Origin: Numida meleagris
Taxonomy: Eukaryota > Chordata > Aves > Galliformes > Numididae
Direction: 5' to 3'
Assembly: GCF_002078875.1 (NCBI RefSeq)
Contig: NC_034413.1
Location: 60,012,433-60,076,432, forward strand
Length of the DNA stretch: 64,000 nucleotides
Shown: piece after piece, positions 1-12,453 of the stretch
How positions within the stretch are numbered: position 1 is the stretch's first letter
Layout: each line of letters begins with the position of its first letter
Program-made: the position numbers and the translations under genes
Notes under the pieces: generated by a model
The model's input: only the letters and a program-made list of their open reading frames with translations
Told to the model about the DNA's origin: nothing
Database searches by the model: none

Positions 1-3000
1 ACCCTCGCTGGGTGGGAAGTGGTTGGTGATCTAAGGTTTGCAAAGAGAAACAAGCAGGGTGACCTCATAGCATTTGATACAGGCTGTTCCTACCCCACAG
101 AGATGTTAGGTAAAACAGCCACACTTCAGATGGACGTCCTGGTTTATAGGCAAACTCTTGATGATTTGAAGTTTGGAAAGGGAGAGGTGTTTTGCATACT
201 TGCTGATTCTTAGGTCTTTGTTTATGAGGCTTTGAAGTTGGAGTCCATTTAGAAGTTCTCTGCAAATTTTAGCAATAACATTTCTGTGAAAATGTAATAC
301 AAAATCTAGTGGCATATGGTTGCGTTTAGGTGACTAATACTCGCTCGGGGCCACCTTCATTTACTGCTGGCTTCACCATTCATGAGTAATGCATCCACTC
401 CTAGTTCATGCCAATAAAGCTTTATGCCACCACACATGAAATATTCCACTACATGTATTGCCTTCCCCATTGCTATGGGATTTTTGTGGTTTTTGTTAAC
501 AAATAATCACCAACATGAATAGCTTGATAAAATTATGTAACCTGTAATTGCCTTTAACAATCAAGAAACCTAACAGTAGACTTTCTATGGCTAAGGCTCC
601 AAAGACTCCCTTATCTCAAGGCGTTCATTTTCAGACTGCAGTAATAACAAAGAAGGGAGTTGTTCTGCAAGAGATGCTCTAAAAATAGTTGATGGGTCTT
701 TATTTATTTATTTATGTTTAGAGGTATCTGATTAATTGGACCATAGCAAAACATTTACTTTTCTCTCTGTAAAGTTATGAATGTTGCCAATGCCATATTT
801 ACTACTCATCATCCTAGGTTCTGGATATCAGCAAAGAAATGTCATGAAACACCCTAGTGCCTTCTTTTCCTCCCTATCCTAGACTTAGTTTGCTTTCAAG
901 AAAATCTTCTCCAGGCTTTTTTAAGTGACTTATACATATGGGAGATTCTCATCTGCATCTGAGACTTGGTTGTCAAATCTTTTACAGATGATGTAAGCTG
1001 GCACATCATCATGTTCCCGGAATGGGGATGAAGGCAAAAATAGTTTTTGATGTTGTGGTGTTTGCTGGTTTTTGTGTGTGGTTTCTTTTCTTTTCTTCAT
1101 TATTTTTTTCTGAGTCAACACTGGGATAAGCATTCTCCACGATGAAAACTGGAGAATCAAGTCACAGACCAAGATATGGGAAATGGGAACTATTTTTGGT
1201 GAGCACGGGTTCATGAGTGGAAGAAGGGGAGATTTAAGATGACAAAGAGAAGAAACTCACCTGTTCACCCAAGTACAGTGTGCTCTTGCCCTGACTCTCA
1301 GTTCACCCCATATAAGCATAATTCATGATGGGTCACAGATGCATCCTTTCAGTTGTCTGGAAGCTGTAGGTCACATGAAGAACATCTCTTCAGGACCTGA
1401 CAAAATATTTTAGACAGAAGACATCATTTTTTAATTCTTCAAAAGACAAGTGAAATGTATTCATTGCATAAGAAATCTATAATTTAACAGCAGCTGTGCA
1501 GCAGCCTTTCCATGCTATAGTGCAGTCTACTATATTGATGATTTCAAATATTTATACCATCATCCCACATTCATGAAAAATATTTAAATTAAACATGCAT
1601 AGGAACAGATGCCATTCTGTTCTGGCAAGAAAACCTAGTCATAAACTTCTACTTATGAAATGTTATTTCACTTGACCCCTATCAGTTTAGGAAATCATGA
1701 AAATTAAACTGGGAATGCAGAAATAGTTTATGTGAGCTCTTCTTTCAGAAGATATGTGAAGACAAGATGTTTCTGTTAATGGCAGAACACAGTTTGATTT
1801 GATAAGGTAATGCTCCTTGCTTTAACCTCTAATGCAAGAGCTTGTGCCTGGGTAAAAGTTTCTTTGCACATGCAGAAGGAGCTTGTTAAAGAAGCTTTAT
1901 AGATCAAATAATGAGTAATTCATTTCAGTAGTTAGTACTTCTATTATCTGTTAGAGACACTCTAAGACAACTGCCTTTATTTCTGCACTAGAACATAGAT
2001 CTTTACCGTTATTCTTGCTATACTAAAAAAAATGTAGAGAGGCTGTTTCTTGCTGATTCCAACTAACATTATGTTATGGAATAGTGAAAAGACAAGGGAA
2101 ATGCCATGTAAAGATTGCAGACTATGGACTTCATCAGCCCAACTCTATTCATGTTAAGCATTTACATCTCTCTGCATGTAGTCCATACTGGACTACATTT
2201 GTCTAACATATTTGTAGCAAGGACTGAACAAACAATTGATTCTGTCTATTGTACCTAATCTATCTTGGCATTTATACAATCCTTTGAATCCTGTTATCTG
2301 GTGGAAGTTACAAAAATAAGTAGGTGATTTCATGGTTCTCTCCACTTCTAATAGATCCTGTTTGCGATATTAGTCTTGGATTTTTCTTCTTCTCCTTTTG
2401 GTCTCACATTTTAGGAGTTTTAACAGATTTTATTGTGTTTGTCGTCCCTTCCCCCTCCTTGGTAGCTGAATTAAAAAAAAAAATAATGGTGGGAATCAAC
2501 GGCACTGCAATAGTTATAATGCATGTTATTTAAAATGCGTGTTATTTTTTATCTTACTCCTGCTCTAGTTTGCAAAAGTTCTGGGAAAAGGTGAGTTTCA
2601 GATTTATTTACTAGGTCTGTTTTTCTGTATAGTGCTGTCCTGGGAATCAGAGCTGGACTGATGGAAAGGTTTGATCATTGCAGGGGCTGAAACAAGCTCA
2701 CAATGCTCAGCCTCATTGCACCTGTCCAGGGCACGAACAAAGTTCTACCGTGCTTCAGGCGACAGTCTTGTGAGGAAAGGTCTCTCTTGCTTAGAGGGGG
2801 TTTGTTGGCCATACTGGGAGACAGCTAGGAGGAGAGCTCTGTATTGCAGCATCTTGGCCTGAAATCGCTGAGAGAAAAGCTGTCAGGAATAAAAAGTGAC
2901 TAAATGAATGTGCATGCCTGAGCGCAGTATTCCCCACTGGACAGAAACCCAAATAAGTATGAATTAGTGACTAGCCTGCTAGTAGGGGAGAAATAGGCTC

Positions 3001-3489
3001 ATTCTGCTGACAACACGGTAAAGTTTCTGGCAGCATTTGCCTCTCTTTTTTTTAGTATAAAATCAGACAAGAAATGATACAGAAATAAATAACAATAGCA
3101 AGATGTCAGGATTAGGAAGCCACGGGATTCCCTCTCCACGGTTTTCTGTGAAATGGGAAAAGCAGTGTTGGAAGGCACAGGATCAACTGTGATGTGACAG
3201 GAGAGTGCCTTTAGTTTTGTCCTCACAGCCACGTACAAACACTGTTCTTTTCATGGCCACTGTCCTTGCCTTTAAACTTGATACTGTGTGAGACGGAAGT
3301 AACAGGCATGCCCAGCAAACCAAGACGCATGACCTGGGCTGTGCAGACAAATGCTAACCCAGCTCCCACGGTGTACTTATTGCTCTGCTCTTTTTGTTCC
3401 TTTACTCAGAAGCCTGTAAAAAGCTAATAAATACAGTGCTGTGCTTCACTGTTTGAGAATGGAAATTTTTTCCAGTGAGGAAGAAATAG
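1..3489. other. Non-coding stretch, no gene seen
   Basis: AT-rich unique-looking sequence. The open frame from position 19 (64 codons) and the others here (up to 94 codons) show no recognisable domain, no convincing splice context and no codon pattern that sets them apart from chance. I recognised no repeat family in it. Confidence 0.6.
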
Positions 3490-3595
3490 AAGCAAGGGTT
3501 GATAGGCCCGGGTTTCAATCTTCGCTCACCCACTGAATTCTACAATGAGCTTTTAAAATTTTTTTTAGTAAGTTGCTTTAGTCTCTGTTTTTTTT
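3490..3595 (+). repeat. MIR-like SINE fragment (weak)
   Basis: The stretch reads like a decayed MIR (tRNA-derived amniote SINE). A 'gcccgggtttcaatc' segment resembles the B-box and 'gggttcaaatcc' region, and is followed about 60 bases later by 'aagttgctttagtctctg', which resembles the MIR core 'caagtcacttaacctctctg'. A run of T interrupts it. Divergence is high and the family call rests on these two short matches in the right order. Confidence 0.35.
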
Positions 3596-4407
3596 TTTTA
3601 TTATTATTTTCTTTTTGACCCAAAACAAGCAAATATTCACCTCTTCTCAAGGATCTGACAGGAAAGAATAGCTATTTTTGATTGTAAAGATTCAATAATG
3701 AGAGAGAATTGCTCAGATAGATGCATTTGCTTTACAGTTATAGCCTGCTTAACTATTTAATAGTTGTTGAAGTATTTGTGATATATTTGTATTTACAGTG
3801 TTTTCAGAATAGGTGGTATAAATTCTCTGGGGCTGTGATCTTTTCCTACTGACATCACCTTTTCCTCTGCCACTTACTTCCACTACCCACATCCCCATCA
3901 CAAAATAAATAAATCCCAGGTTTTGAAAGCTGTCAGGCTGTCACAACAGAAAAATGATAGGCCTTTCCAGTAATGTCCTCAGGCAGTCTGGGGTCAAAAC
4001 AGTCAATGATTAAAGAATTTATAGAAATTAAAAAAAAAAAGTCTACCAAGAAATCTGCCCTAAGGGAAAGGTACTTGAATTTCTGCAAATGTAATATAGT
4101 TTACAAAACAGATAAATATTTACCATAACATAGTATGTTTTTATTAGGATCAAAAAAATTAGACCCTATTTTCTGTGCATTGTTGCTGGAACATTTGTGT
4201 GTCTTCACTGTTGTTTTAACAGAGTGTCTCTGATGTGTCATTAGTGTAAATTCTTTGAATTTAAGTAGTAAGTGGATCAGTTGAACTGAATATTTGTAGA
4301 AGGTCCAGGATTGATGGTCTTAAAAGCCTATAAACCTCTGTTTACATATAGTTTACACACAGCACAGTTAGAGCACAGGCAGTGCAGCAATCCTCTCATC
4401 GGAAAAT

Positions 4408-4497
4408 ACCGTGGTTAAGGAGCCGGTTGCTCAGGCTCCTGGTCCAGCCCTGGGCTCTCCGAAAAGTGTCACTGGGGTGACTTGCTAAAGGCCTCTG
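4408..4497 (+). repeat. MIR-like SINE head (weak)
   Basis: The segment begins 'gtggttaaggagccgg', close to the tRNA-derived 5' head of MIR-type SINEs ('gtggttaaggagctgg'). It continues with 'cctggtccagccctgggctc' and 'gtgacttgctaaaggcctct', in the order expected for the B-box region and the 'gtgaccttgggcaagtcact' core. No clear 3' tail follows. Confidence 0.4.
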
Positions 4498-4839
4498 AAT
4501 GATAGACAGGACCTCTTCTGGGACCCTCCAAAGTACTTGTAAGCAAACCAGTCGTGGGAAAATGCTATTGAGATGCAGATAGCATCTTCATAGCTGCTTG
4601 CATCAGGGGAAATTAATAAGATATCATAACAGTTCAGGTTAGGTATACTGGCTGAAAATGTGCCCTCAGCCATTCCGGTGGTAATCTGGAATAATTGCCT
4701 TGATTATGACAGAGTTGCTACAAGTTTAAAGAAATGTAACTGAGGAAAGAATGGGCTTTATCTCTGGTCTTTTGGATAACCGGTATTTTACTAATATAAT
4801 GTGTACGCACCAATATCCTGTGAAATTCCTGCACGTCAC

Positions 4840-5110
4840 CAGCGGTTTTTATTCATGCCCATTAAAATGCATTACAGTGTGGAGGTTGCTGAAATGTAAA
4901 TTAAAGGCTACGGCGCTCGTAGTTTAACAGCTGCCATGTAGATTGACAGCCTTTGTGCGCCCAGCTGGCAGTGTCAGGTTAGTGGGTCTCTAGTCACAAC
5001 ATTAATCAGCTTTATTAGTGCCACTAATACCAATTTGTAAGCAGACTGCAAGGATCAGACGGCCCAGCTGTCAGGCACTGCACATAGATTATTACAGGAT
5101 TTCTTTTTAT
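4840..5110. promoter_or_regulatory. Candidate conserved enhancer-like block 1
   Basis: No open frame covers this block, but it is dense in homeodomain-type words. It holds ATTAAAATGCATTA, GATTGACAG (4941-4949, nine of ten positions of the PBX-MEIS/PREP site TGATTGACAG), ATTAATCAG, and a 17-base palindrome TATTAGTG-C-CACTAATA at 5013-5029. An inverted MEIS-like CTGTCA lies at 5068-5073. It shares the words TTATTCATGC, TTTAACAG and TATTAGTGCCA with a second block at 31640-31910. Known biology: vertebrate developmental enhancers in gene deserts often look like this. That it is an enhancer, or conserved at all, is inference from motif content alone. Confidence 0.4.
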
Positions 5111-7175
5111 TGTTTAAGATTGGAATTATAATTTAATTAGGGAATTTAACTATTTTTTACACTCACTGAAAACTAGTGAAGATTGAACCAAATAAAATGT
5201 TAACTTCTTTATCCCTCTGTTCTACCATCTTTTCTATGCCCCTATTCCTCATCCTCCTCCCTGCTTCCCCCCCAGCATGCACAGGAGAGAAAATGAATTC
5301 ACTTCACAAAACCTGTTGTGGTGTATCACTTGCCGAGATGAAGAACTTCTTACACTGCAGCAACAGCTCATATTGTGCTAGTCAGGATTTCCAACTGATT
5401 TCAACAGATTTTCCTTACCGTGTTGATGTGCTGTACCCAGTGCACCGGAGGACCAAGAAATACTGAGATTGTGTTTATGATTTGCTCAAAACCTGCTAGC
5501 TGCCTGCATGGTTCCTAATTTCTTCATACTACACACATGCTGTTAAAATCTGAGGTCTATACTAAACAGGGTCAAGTTATACAGTGAATTCTGACTCAAG
5601 AAAAACAGAGCAAAGTTGAAGGCATGGACAACTCTTGATTTTATTTTATTTTTTGTATAGGACCTCTTGTCCTTATTACATTACACATCAGTTTCAGCTT
5701 AGTTTTAATTAATGATTTTAAATTAGGCTAAGAGGATATTAGCTTGTAAAGCCTGGCGACGAGGAATGGATGTTGTGGCTCAGACACAACCTTCCAAAAT
5801 CTCTGCAGCTCACATCTTATAACACTTTCTTGTCGGCCATACAGATTACATTTCCTGCAACACTAAAGCAGCTTTTCTACTGGGTCAGAAACATGATAGG
5901 TTTATCCTTCAGCATGGCCTGAAAATAAAACTGAGGGGGTGGGGAGAAATGTCCTTAGCATCTACTTAATACATTGAAATAAGGGAATGTAAAGATGAAG
6001 TTTCATGGACTTAAGAGACCTACGCAGGAGATATTTTTGAAAAGTGTCGCAGAGTTTTTCTGATACTCCAGAATTCAGGGAAATGAGAATTCCAGCTGAG
6101 AGATCTTTGCAACCCCTCATCTAATACCTGGACCTGATGTGCCGCCCACACAGTGCTCAGGTCTGCACCTGTGAATTGTGGTCCCAGTTATATGCTGCTG
6201 GCTGTCCTCTATGCCATAGAGTCGTGTGCCTCACATGGAAGCTCGTGGGACTTCCAATTTCTTGTTTTGTTTGACTTCTATGTATTCCCCCGAATCAGCC
6301 AGCACTAAAGCACCTATGAAGAGCCCATATGCTGCTGATGTGTATATCTGAAAATTCAGCTTATCATCTGATACATTGTCCTTGCTGGGCAGGAGCAAAA
6401 ATACATAGTTTGTTTAGAAATGTTCTGGGTTTTAACATATGAATCATAAAATCGGATCTCATATCTTCCAGCCAAAGTGCTGTGAACATGAATAAGTTCA
6501 GATTATAAAAGGACTTGTTTTAAAATGCATCTGATTACTTTTAGTTGAGGTTTTGGATTTGTAAGGAGGCATACAGGAATCCTGGGCAATCTTTTGGTCT
6601 GAGCTAGCAGGTGCAGGCAGCAAGAATAGTGTAAACAGGAGAAAAGAATATAAGCATGGTACACAGAGACTACACACTTCTCATGAACATTAAGGGTGAC
6701 CTGAAGGACCTTGGATGACCAGAGTATTAAGAAGAGGATCGAGAATGACCACAACAGGGGCACTTTAGTAGCAGATGAAATTGTAAAGATTACAGTGCTT
6801 ACTGCTTTCTGGCAGTAAGCCTCTTCTTCACTAGAAGTGCCAACTTGGTCACTCTCATTATAAGTAATCCCAGTGCCACAAGGGCAAGTCCTCATCTTCC
6901 AGTAAGAAAAAAATCTGGAGAATACTTAACTAGGGGCTGTTCTTAGAATTTACACATGATGGGAAAAGTAATGGATTGCTCGAAACTGGCAGTCTAGTGC
7001 ATATATTTTAAAAAGGATAAGTATAATAAAGTGCTGCTTAGTTTCATTGGGAAATACTGGAACAAAAAATTAAGGAGACTATGCATATGTATGCGGAAGC
7101 AAGAAGAAGCATAGAGTTAACAGCAAATTGTACCAAATATGTCTAGCTTCCTTCTGCAACAGAACAACAGGCCTT
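5111..7175. other. Non-coding stretch, no gene seen
   Basis: A 96-codon frame at 5176-5466 (+) and a 130-codon frame at 6503-6895 (-) lie here. Neither has a recognisable domain, and neither has a splice or start context that argues for coding. I identified no repeat family. Confidence 0.55.
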
Positions 7176-7748
7176 TTGAAGAGGAGGGAAATGGTATTTG
7201 TTGTGTCTGTTGATTTGGGTAAGGTTTTTGATTATTTCACAGTACTTTCTCACAAACTATAGAAGTGTATTTCTGATGAAACTACTGTGAACTTGTTGCC
7301 ACTTTGACAGGAAAGCTGTAATAGCAGATTAAAAGGAGGAGGTTTCACAGACCAGGCAGAACGGTCACAGATCCCGAAATCATGATGAGAAGAATGAATA
7401 AATGATCTGTCTTTTGAAGAAGGGATTGAGGGAAAACAAAGCAGGCCTTAAATACATAAAAGGGAGAGAATCAACTGTTTACTTTGCATAAGACAAAAGT
7501 AATAGGTTCAAATAGCAAACAGAGGTTAGTCATTAGAAAAAAAAAACAACTTCATAATGGTAAGAATAGTTAAGACTTGCTGAGGAGATTAAATAGCCTT
7601 CAATATTGGGAGGCTTAATGAACAAGTTGGGTGAGCATCTGTCAAAATGACGCAAGCATTGCTGATCTTGTGTTTGGACAGAGAGGTGAGCTAGATTTCC
7701 TTCTGAGGTCCCTTCCAGCTGCTTTCTCCCATAAAATTTGATTCTTTA
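7176..7748 (+). mobile_element. Ancient CR1-type LINE, internally shortened, RT fragment to 3' end
   Basis: At 7194-7229 the plus strand reads VFVVSVDLGKVFD, matching the CR1 reverse transcriptase motif A region ('DIVYLDFSKAFD'), followed by a serine-histidine segment like 'TVSHSIL'. The 3' end is recognisable at 7691-7710, 'ctagatttccttctgaggtc', then 'ccttccagct' and a terminal 'atttgattct', the 3' end of old amniote CR1 families ('tagatgacctcctgaggtcccttccagc'). The distance between motif A and the 3' end is too short for an intact element, so the middle is partly deleted. Many stops and frameshifts; it cannot encode protein. Its type differs from the young avian CR1 copies nearby. Confidence 0.65.
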
Positions 7749-7795
7749 AAATCAGCAACATAATGTGTGAGCTGGCTGTGGGCCTTGACTTATTG

Positions 7796-7955
7796 AACCC
7801 TTGCCTCTACAAATACCTGAAAGGAGGTTGTGGCAACGTATGGGTCGGTCTCTTCTCCCAGGTTAACAGCAATAGGACAAGAGGTAATGGCTTCACGTTG
7901 CACTAGGGCAGATTCAGGTTGGATATTAGGAAAATAAGTGAGCAACAAGTTGTGG
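7796..7955 (+). mobile_element. CR1 LINE 3'-region fragment (avian type)
   Basis: The segment 'tacctgaaaggaggttgtgg', then 'tctcttctcccaggttaaca', then 'caataggacaagaggtaatg' and 'caggttggatattagg', follows the avian CR1 3' untranslated region in order and orientation. It stops before the terminal 'gattctatga' unit, so it is truncated at both ends. It lies just downstream of an older CR1 in the same orientation. The minus-strand 105-codon frame overlapping it is an accident of the repeat. Confidence 0.75.
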
Positions 7956-9193
7956 CATCCTACAATGTCTAGAGTGGAGGATATGACCCGCAAATAAAGA
8001 AGTATTACTGTTGGTATTACTGGAATAGTAATAGCTGATAAATTGCCTTGAAATTGTATGGGATCACAAGCAAATACACCTCTAGGCAGTAGAAGCATGG
8101 GGTTCAAGAAGTCTGAAAATACTGAAGAGTTTAAACCTGTAAAGATTTCAGAGTTTTTCTGTAAATCAGTCGAGTTAAATGAAAGGTCATCAGATCTTTA
8201 CATGCTCACTTACTTAATTAAGTGCATCTATGCCAAGTCTTCTTTTGAATTTAAGTATTTACTGATAAACCTCTCAAACTCATTCTAAAATGAACGTTTC
8301 GATCATTAAATGTGCATGTTCAGTATTTGAGGACTTAAATATTTTATAGAAATGTTGGAGAAACAGAGGAAAGTTACTAGAATGTATATGTTCTATTTAT
8401 AATCCCTCTAGAAATTTTCTGGGTTTATTAAACTTATGGAAACTCAGATAACTTAACCATTATAATGAAATGTAAACAACTTTGTAATAACAGTCCTGAT
8501 GTGTCTTCCCAGAGAGTGATCCTAGAGGCCCAGTGCACTTAGAAATACCAAGGAGTTGCATTACAACCTGCTGAGACACTGCTGTACTGTCAAAATGATG
8601 TGGCAGTGAGCGCGTTTTGAACAGTCCTAACCCGATGTTTTGAGTCTCAGTCAGCTTTAAAAATGTATTGTTTCCTTCCAGCTTTATTAGTTTCACATCT
8701 GTGTGTAAAGGGCAAACTTTCCAAGGACTAGATGTCAAATTCAAAGTTTTATACTTGTTAGTTCTGAATTCAATAGGCATGAATAGAACAGGAATGTTTT
8801 GATACTTTCGCTGGTTTTATAGGACATTGATCCTAGCCTAGGGTGCATTGAGGATCCCCACAGTCTATGCAGGGTCGGTTGGTCATCTTCTTACATCACA
8901 GTTTGGAGAATTATGACCATACCCAGCATGGGTCCCTCTGCAGCCTTCAGTGCAGCATGCAGAAGGCATCTTGCATGACCCTGCTGCAGATGATGTGTCA
9001 CACCAAGGATGTAGGGAGGAAGGTTGGCTTTGTAGGCACATCTTGCTCTGAGCTTCAATGCCCAGCTCTCAGTGTGGAAGGGTGCAGAATTAATGCTTTG
9101 TTATCCTATAGTATGTAAGGCATGCAAAGGGACGGTCCTTGCTGGATCGCAAACCTAGCTGTTCCTCTGGTCTTAAAATGTTTTCTTGCTCTT
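7956..9193. other. Non-coding stretch, no gene seen
   Basis: Unique-looking sequence with open frames of 76, 106 and 83 codons and no recognisable domain. No repeat family identified. Confidence 0.55.
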
Positions 9194-9436
9194 TCATAAA
9201 ATCACAGAACCATTAAGGATGGAAAAGTCCTCTAAGATCATCTGGTCCAAACACCAACCCATCCCCACTGTGCCCACTAACCATGTCCCTCAGTGCCACT
9301 GCTCCATGTATCTTGAATGTCTCCGGGGATGCCCATACTCCTGGGCAGCCTGTGCCAATACCTCACCACTCTTTCTGAGAAGAAATTTTTCCGAATATCC
9401 AACCTTCTTTGACTCACTTCCTTTACACCAGCCATA
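9194..9436 (-). mobile_element. CR1 LINE, 5'-truncated 3' end (minus strand)
   Basis: Read on the plus strand, the reverse-complemented CR1 end starts at 'tcataaaatcacagaaccat' and continues 'aaaagtcctctaagatcatc', 'ccaacccatccccactgtgc', 'gggcagcctgtgcca' and 'ctctttctgagaagaaattt', all in consensus order. The element is therefore on the minus strand with its 3' end at the left. It is 5'-truncated, as most CR1 copies are, and non-coding; the 83-codon plus frame through it is not a gene. Confidence 0.9.
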
Positions 9437-11664
9437 AATGATATTAGCAAGCATACTTATCATTGAATAAGCAATATTTTACTCATCTCTGCCAGAAGCT
9501 GAGAGGGATCAGTTATGTAAATTTTGTACTGGTAAGCATTTTAAGTTCTGTGCTCAGCAAGAGTGACTGAAGCCATTTGATTTTTGTTAACGAACAGGAA
9601 AGGGAGTTGTGGGAGTGAAGGGAATTGTTCATTCAGATGGGGCAAAAAAAAAAAAAAAAGAAAGAAAGAAAATAGGCTCCTTTTTGCTCTTCTTGAATTT
9701 CACAACTGACAGATGCTTTTGCCACTGTGGGTGCCTTTTGGCAATGCAATAGCATGGCAGCCAACCAAGCAAGCAGCATTGAGGCACTTTGCGCTGCGAA
9801 GGGGACAGCCCTTCAGCAGTTGGGGCTGAGAGTCTGCTCTCTGTGGTGGGCTGAGGAGCCCTCACCAAGACCTGTCAGGAGCAGGCAAGAAGTAGCTCCT
9901 ATGGAGTAGGGTGAAAGGAAACTTAAAAACATCTGAGGAAGAAGTACCACTGCTCTGGAGAGGGATGAAAGTCAGCACAAATGTAGAGGAGAGTGAAGTG
10001 AATGTTGCCATCCATGTTTATGACAGAGGCCTGATCTCTGGGGTCCCTTCTGTCCCAGTAATGACGTGTCTCTTGTTGGACCTAGATGCGGAAGCTGATC
10101 CTCTGGGGTGTGTGTATAGAAAAAGGCCATCCTGAAGTAGGTCAGAACAGTGAGTCAGGAAGGACTGAGCATCACTACAGAGATCCTTTTGTGGGCACCA
10201 TGCACACACTGATAATTTTAGAAAAGAGAAAAATTTACCTAGGGAGCTAGGACTGCAGACAGGTTTCTTTTAAATGTCAGCTGCTTAGTGTGTTACTACA
10301 GTCAAGTTCAGGCTACAATGATTTGCATTTATCAAGGCAATCTGTTTATTTTTTTAACATCTCACTTATGGCAATTTTAAGTTCTTTACATTGGACTATA
10401 GAAAATCCTCTTACAGATTCTGAATTTATCCCCCATATATTTATATAAACAAAGCTTAGGAATGGGAAATCTAAATTGTTAATCACTTGTGCTGTTTTCT
10501 CCATGGAAATATCAAGCAGCTTTCTTTTGAGAGGGTAAAATACCCTCTTTGCACTCCATACAAAAAGGTTTTCTTTGTTACACCTGCCAGCATGAAAAAG
10601 GATTAATTTTAACAGAGCTTAACCTAGCCATCTAGGGGAAATCATTTAAAAGACTCCATGTCTTGGTTTCTTTTAATGGCACTGCTCTGGTGACTTCATT
10701 TAGTTTTACAAAATATAAGAGAATTTTTTTGACCTGTGCCACTCAAGTTTGTTGGATTTCTTCACAACTGTTATGGATAATGCAGGCAAGACTCAGCTGT
10801 ACTTCACCATGGAAAATATATATGTATTTCTTTAGGATTTTTCTATGGCATTCATCAGGGAGAGCAAATAAAAACTTCCAAATGTGCCTTATTTACCATT
10901 ACTTCATTTTATAAAGCAATGAATCCTAATCTCATGATGAAGTTTGGCAAGTGTTTGCAGAAGGCTTTCATACTGTGTTTTACAGTAAGTAGAGAAAATG
11001 TTGAGCATTGTTTCTGGGTCAGATTACTGGCATTTTCTCCTCTTTTAAGGTATTTTAAAATGAACCTGTCTTTTGTGGAAAATGCAAGCCGAGAATTTCT
11101 GCCCAAAGGGACAGAGTACTGGAAAGAAAAATGTTAATTAAAGCAGGAGTTTAACAATAGACATAGAGTGGCTTTTTATTATCTTGACAACTTCCCTAGC
11201 CATTAACGTTAGCAAAGAGAAAGGTGTAGTGCTGCAGAGAGCACTGGTGTCATGCATTCAAGCCAAATAAAACTGCACATCAGTGCTGATGTGCTGCGGG
11301 AATGCTCTGAGGAAGGTGCTCCAGACCGGCTCACTCAGGACCATGGCGAGCACTGATACGGAACTGCTCACCTATTCAAGGTCCCAGAGACCATGGGCAC
11401 CTGGGGCACAGGTATGGAGACACAAATGAGAAGCTAATAGAACATTTAACTCTTTGAGATTTTGTGGTTTTACTGCCCTTAATGTGCTATTAACATTTTC
11501 AGCGTATGTAATGTGTTTTCAGCTTTAAATTCTGGGAGTCAACTTAGAAGAAAAAAATATGAATAAGAGATACGAATCAGGGAAATGTGGGCTCGTTAGC
11601 TTCCCAGGACTGAGGCAGAACCAGCACCTCTTAAGCCATCTCTCTTTCCTACTTAACAAAAATG
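9437..11664. other. Non-coding stretch with one simple repeat
   Basis: Holds the poly-A/GAAA tract at 9644-9671 and otherwise unique-looking sequence. Frames up to 83 codons have no recognisable domain. Confidence 0.55.
9644..9671. repeat. Poly-A followed by (GAAA)n microsatellite
   Basis: Sixteen A residues are followed by three GAAA units. This could be a degraded retroposon tail, but no recognisable element precedes it on the plus strand. Confidence 0.85.
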
Positions 11665-11955
11665 TCATAGAATCATTACGGTTAGAAATGATCTCTGAGA
11701 TCACCAAGTCCAACCGCCAGCCCATCCCCACCATGCCCGCTAAACACATCCCTCAGTGCCACATCTCCACATTTCTTGAACACCTCCATGAGTGGTGACT
11801 CCACCATCTCCCTGGGCAGCCTGTGCCAGTGCCCAACCACTTTTTCAGAGAAGACATTTTTCCCAATATACAGCCTGAACCTCCTCTGGCACAACTTGAG
11901 GTGGTTAGCTCTCGTCCAATCGCTGTTAACTGGGAGAAGAGGCTGACCCCCATGT
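11665..11955 (-). mobile_element. CR1 LINE, 5'-truncated 3' end (minus strand)
   Basis: A well-preserved reverse-complement CR1 3' region. It begins 'tcatagaatcattacggtta' (the inverted terminal ATTCTATGA unit), followed by 'cagcccatccccaccatgcc', 'ccctcagtgccacatctcca', 'gtgactccaccatctccctg', 'gggcagcctgtgccagtgcc' and, at the 5' side, 'ctgggagaagaggctgaccc'. Nearly colinear with the avian consensus and 5'-truncated at about 290 bp. Overlapping frames of 64-105 codons are by-products. Confidence 0.93.
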
Positions 11956-12453
11956 GTCAAATTCAACAAAATAAGTGTTTTCCCCTGGGAATTATTCAAA
12001 CTTCAAGGACTCTCTGAAATATCTTAAGTACAATAGGTCTACCTAATTTCCAAACATAATGTGAATATTCAAACTGCTGCTGTAGATGGAATTTGGCAAA
12101 AAAATGTGAAAGTTTTTTCTGCTGTTAAATTCTGTTTTGGTTTCTCCTCTTTATTCTTGATGTTAACACTGGTTATGAATAGCTTATTTAGAGTTCGCTT
12201 TAAACTGTTTATAATGAGTAATGTCACTAAGCTGAAAAGTAAATTTGTATGACGGTCCAGGTGACATCAGCTTCTGCAAATACATTGGAACAGATCAGTG
12301 AACAGGAAGTAATTGAATCATTTAAAGGAAACAAATCTCACAAATTAATGAGATGAACAAAAAGTTCTGTACTTTATATTGAACGCTTCAGTAAGAAATA
12401 CTCTGCTGTATTTATAGTCCCATCCTCAGTGATTCTCAGATGTAATCAAATTT
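11956..12453. other. Spacer between CR1 copies
   Basis: About 500 bases of AT-rich sequence between two minus-strand CR1 fragments. A 63-codon frame (12061-12252) has no recognisable domain. Confidence 0.55.

Noticed and set aside
19..213. 64-codon frame at the window start that might be the end of an exon
   Set aside because: No known motif, and no evidence of an exon continuing in from the left; the three overlapping frames there are equally open.
7790..8107. 105-codon minus-strand frame
   Set aside because: Antisense to the CR1 fragment at 7796-7955.
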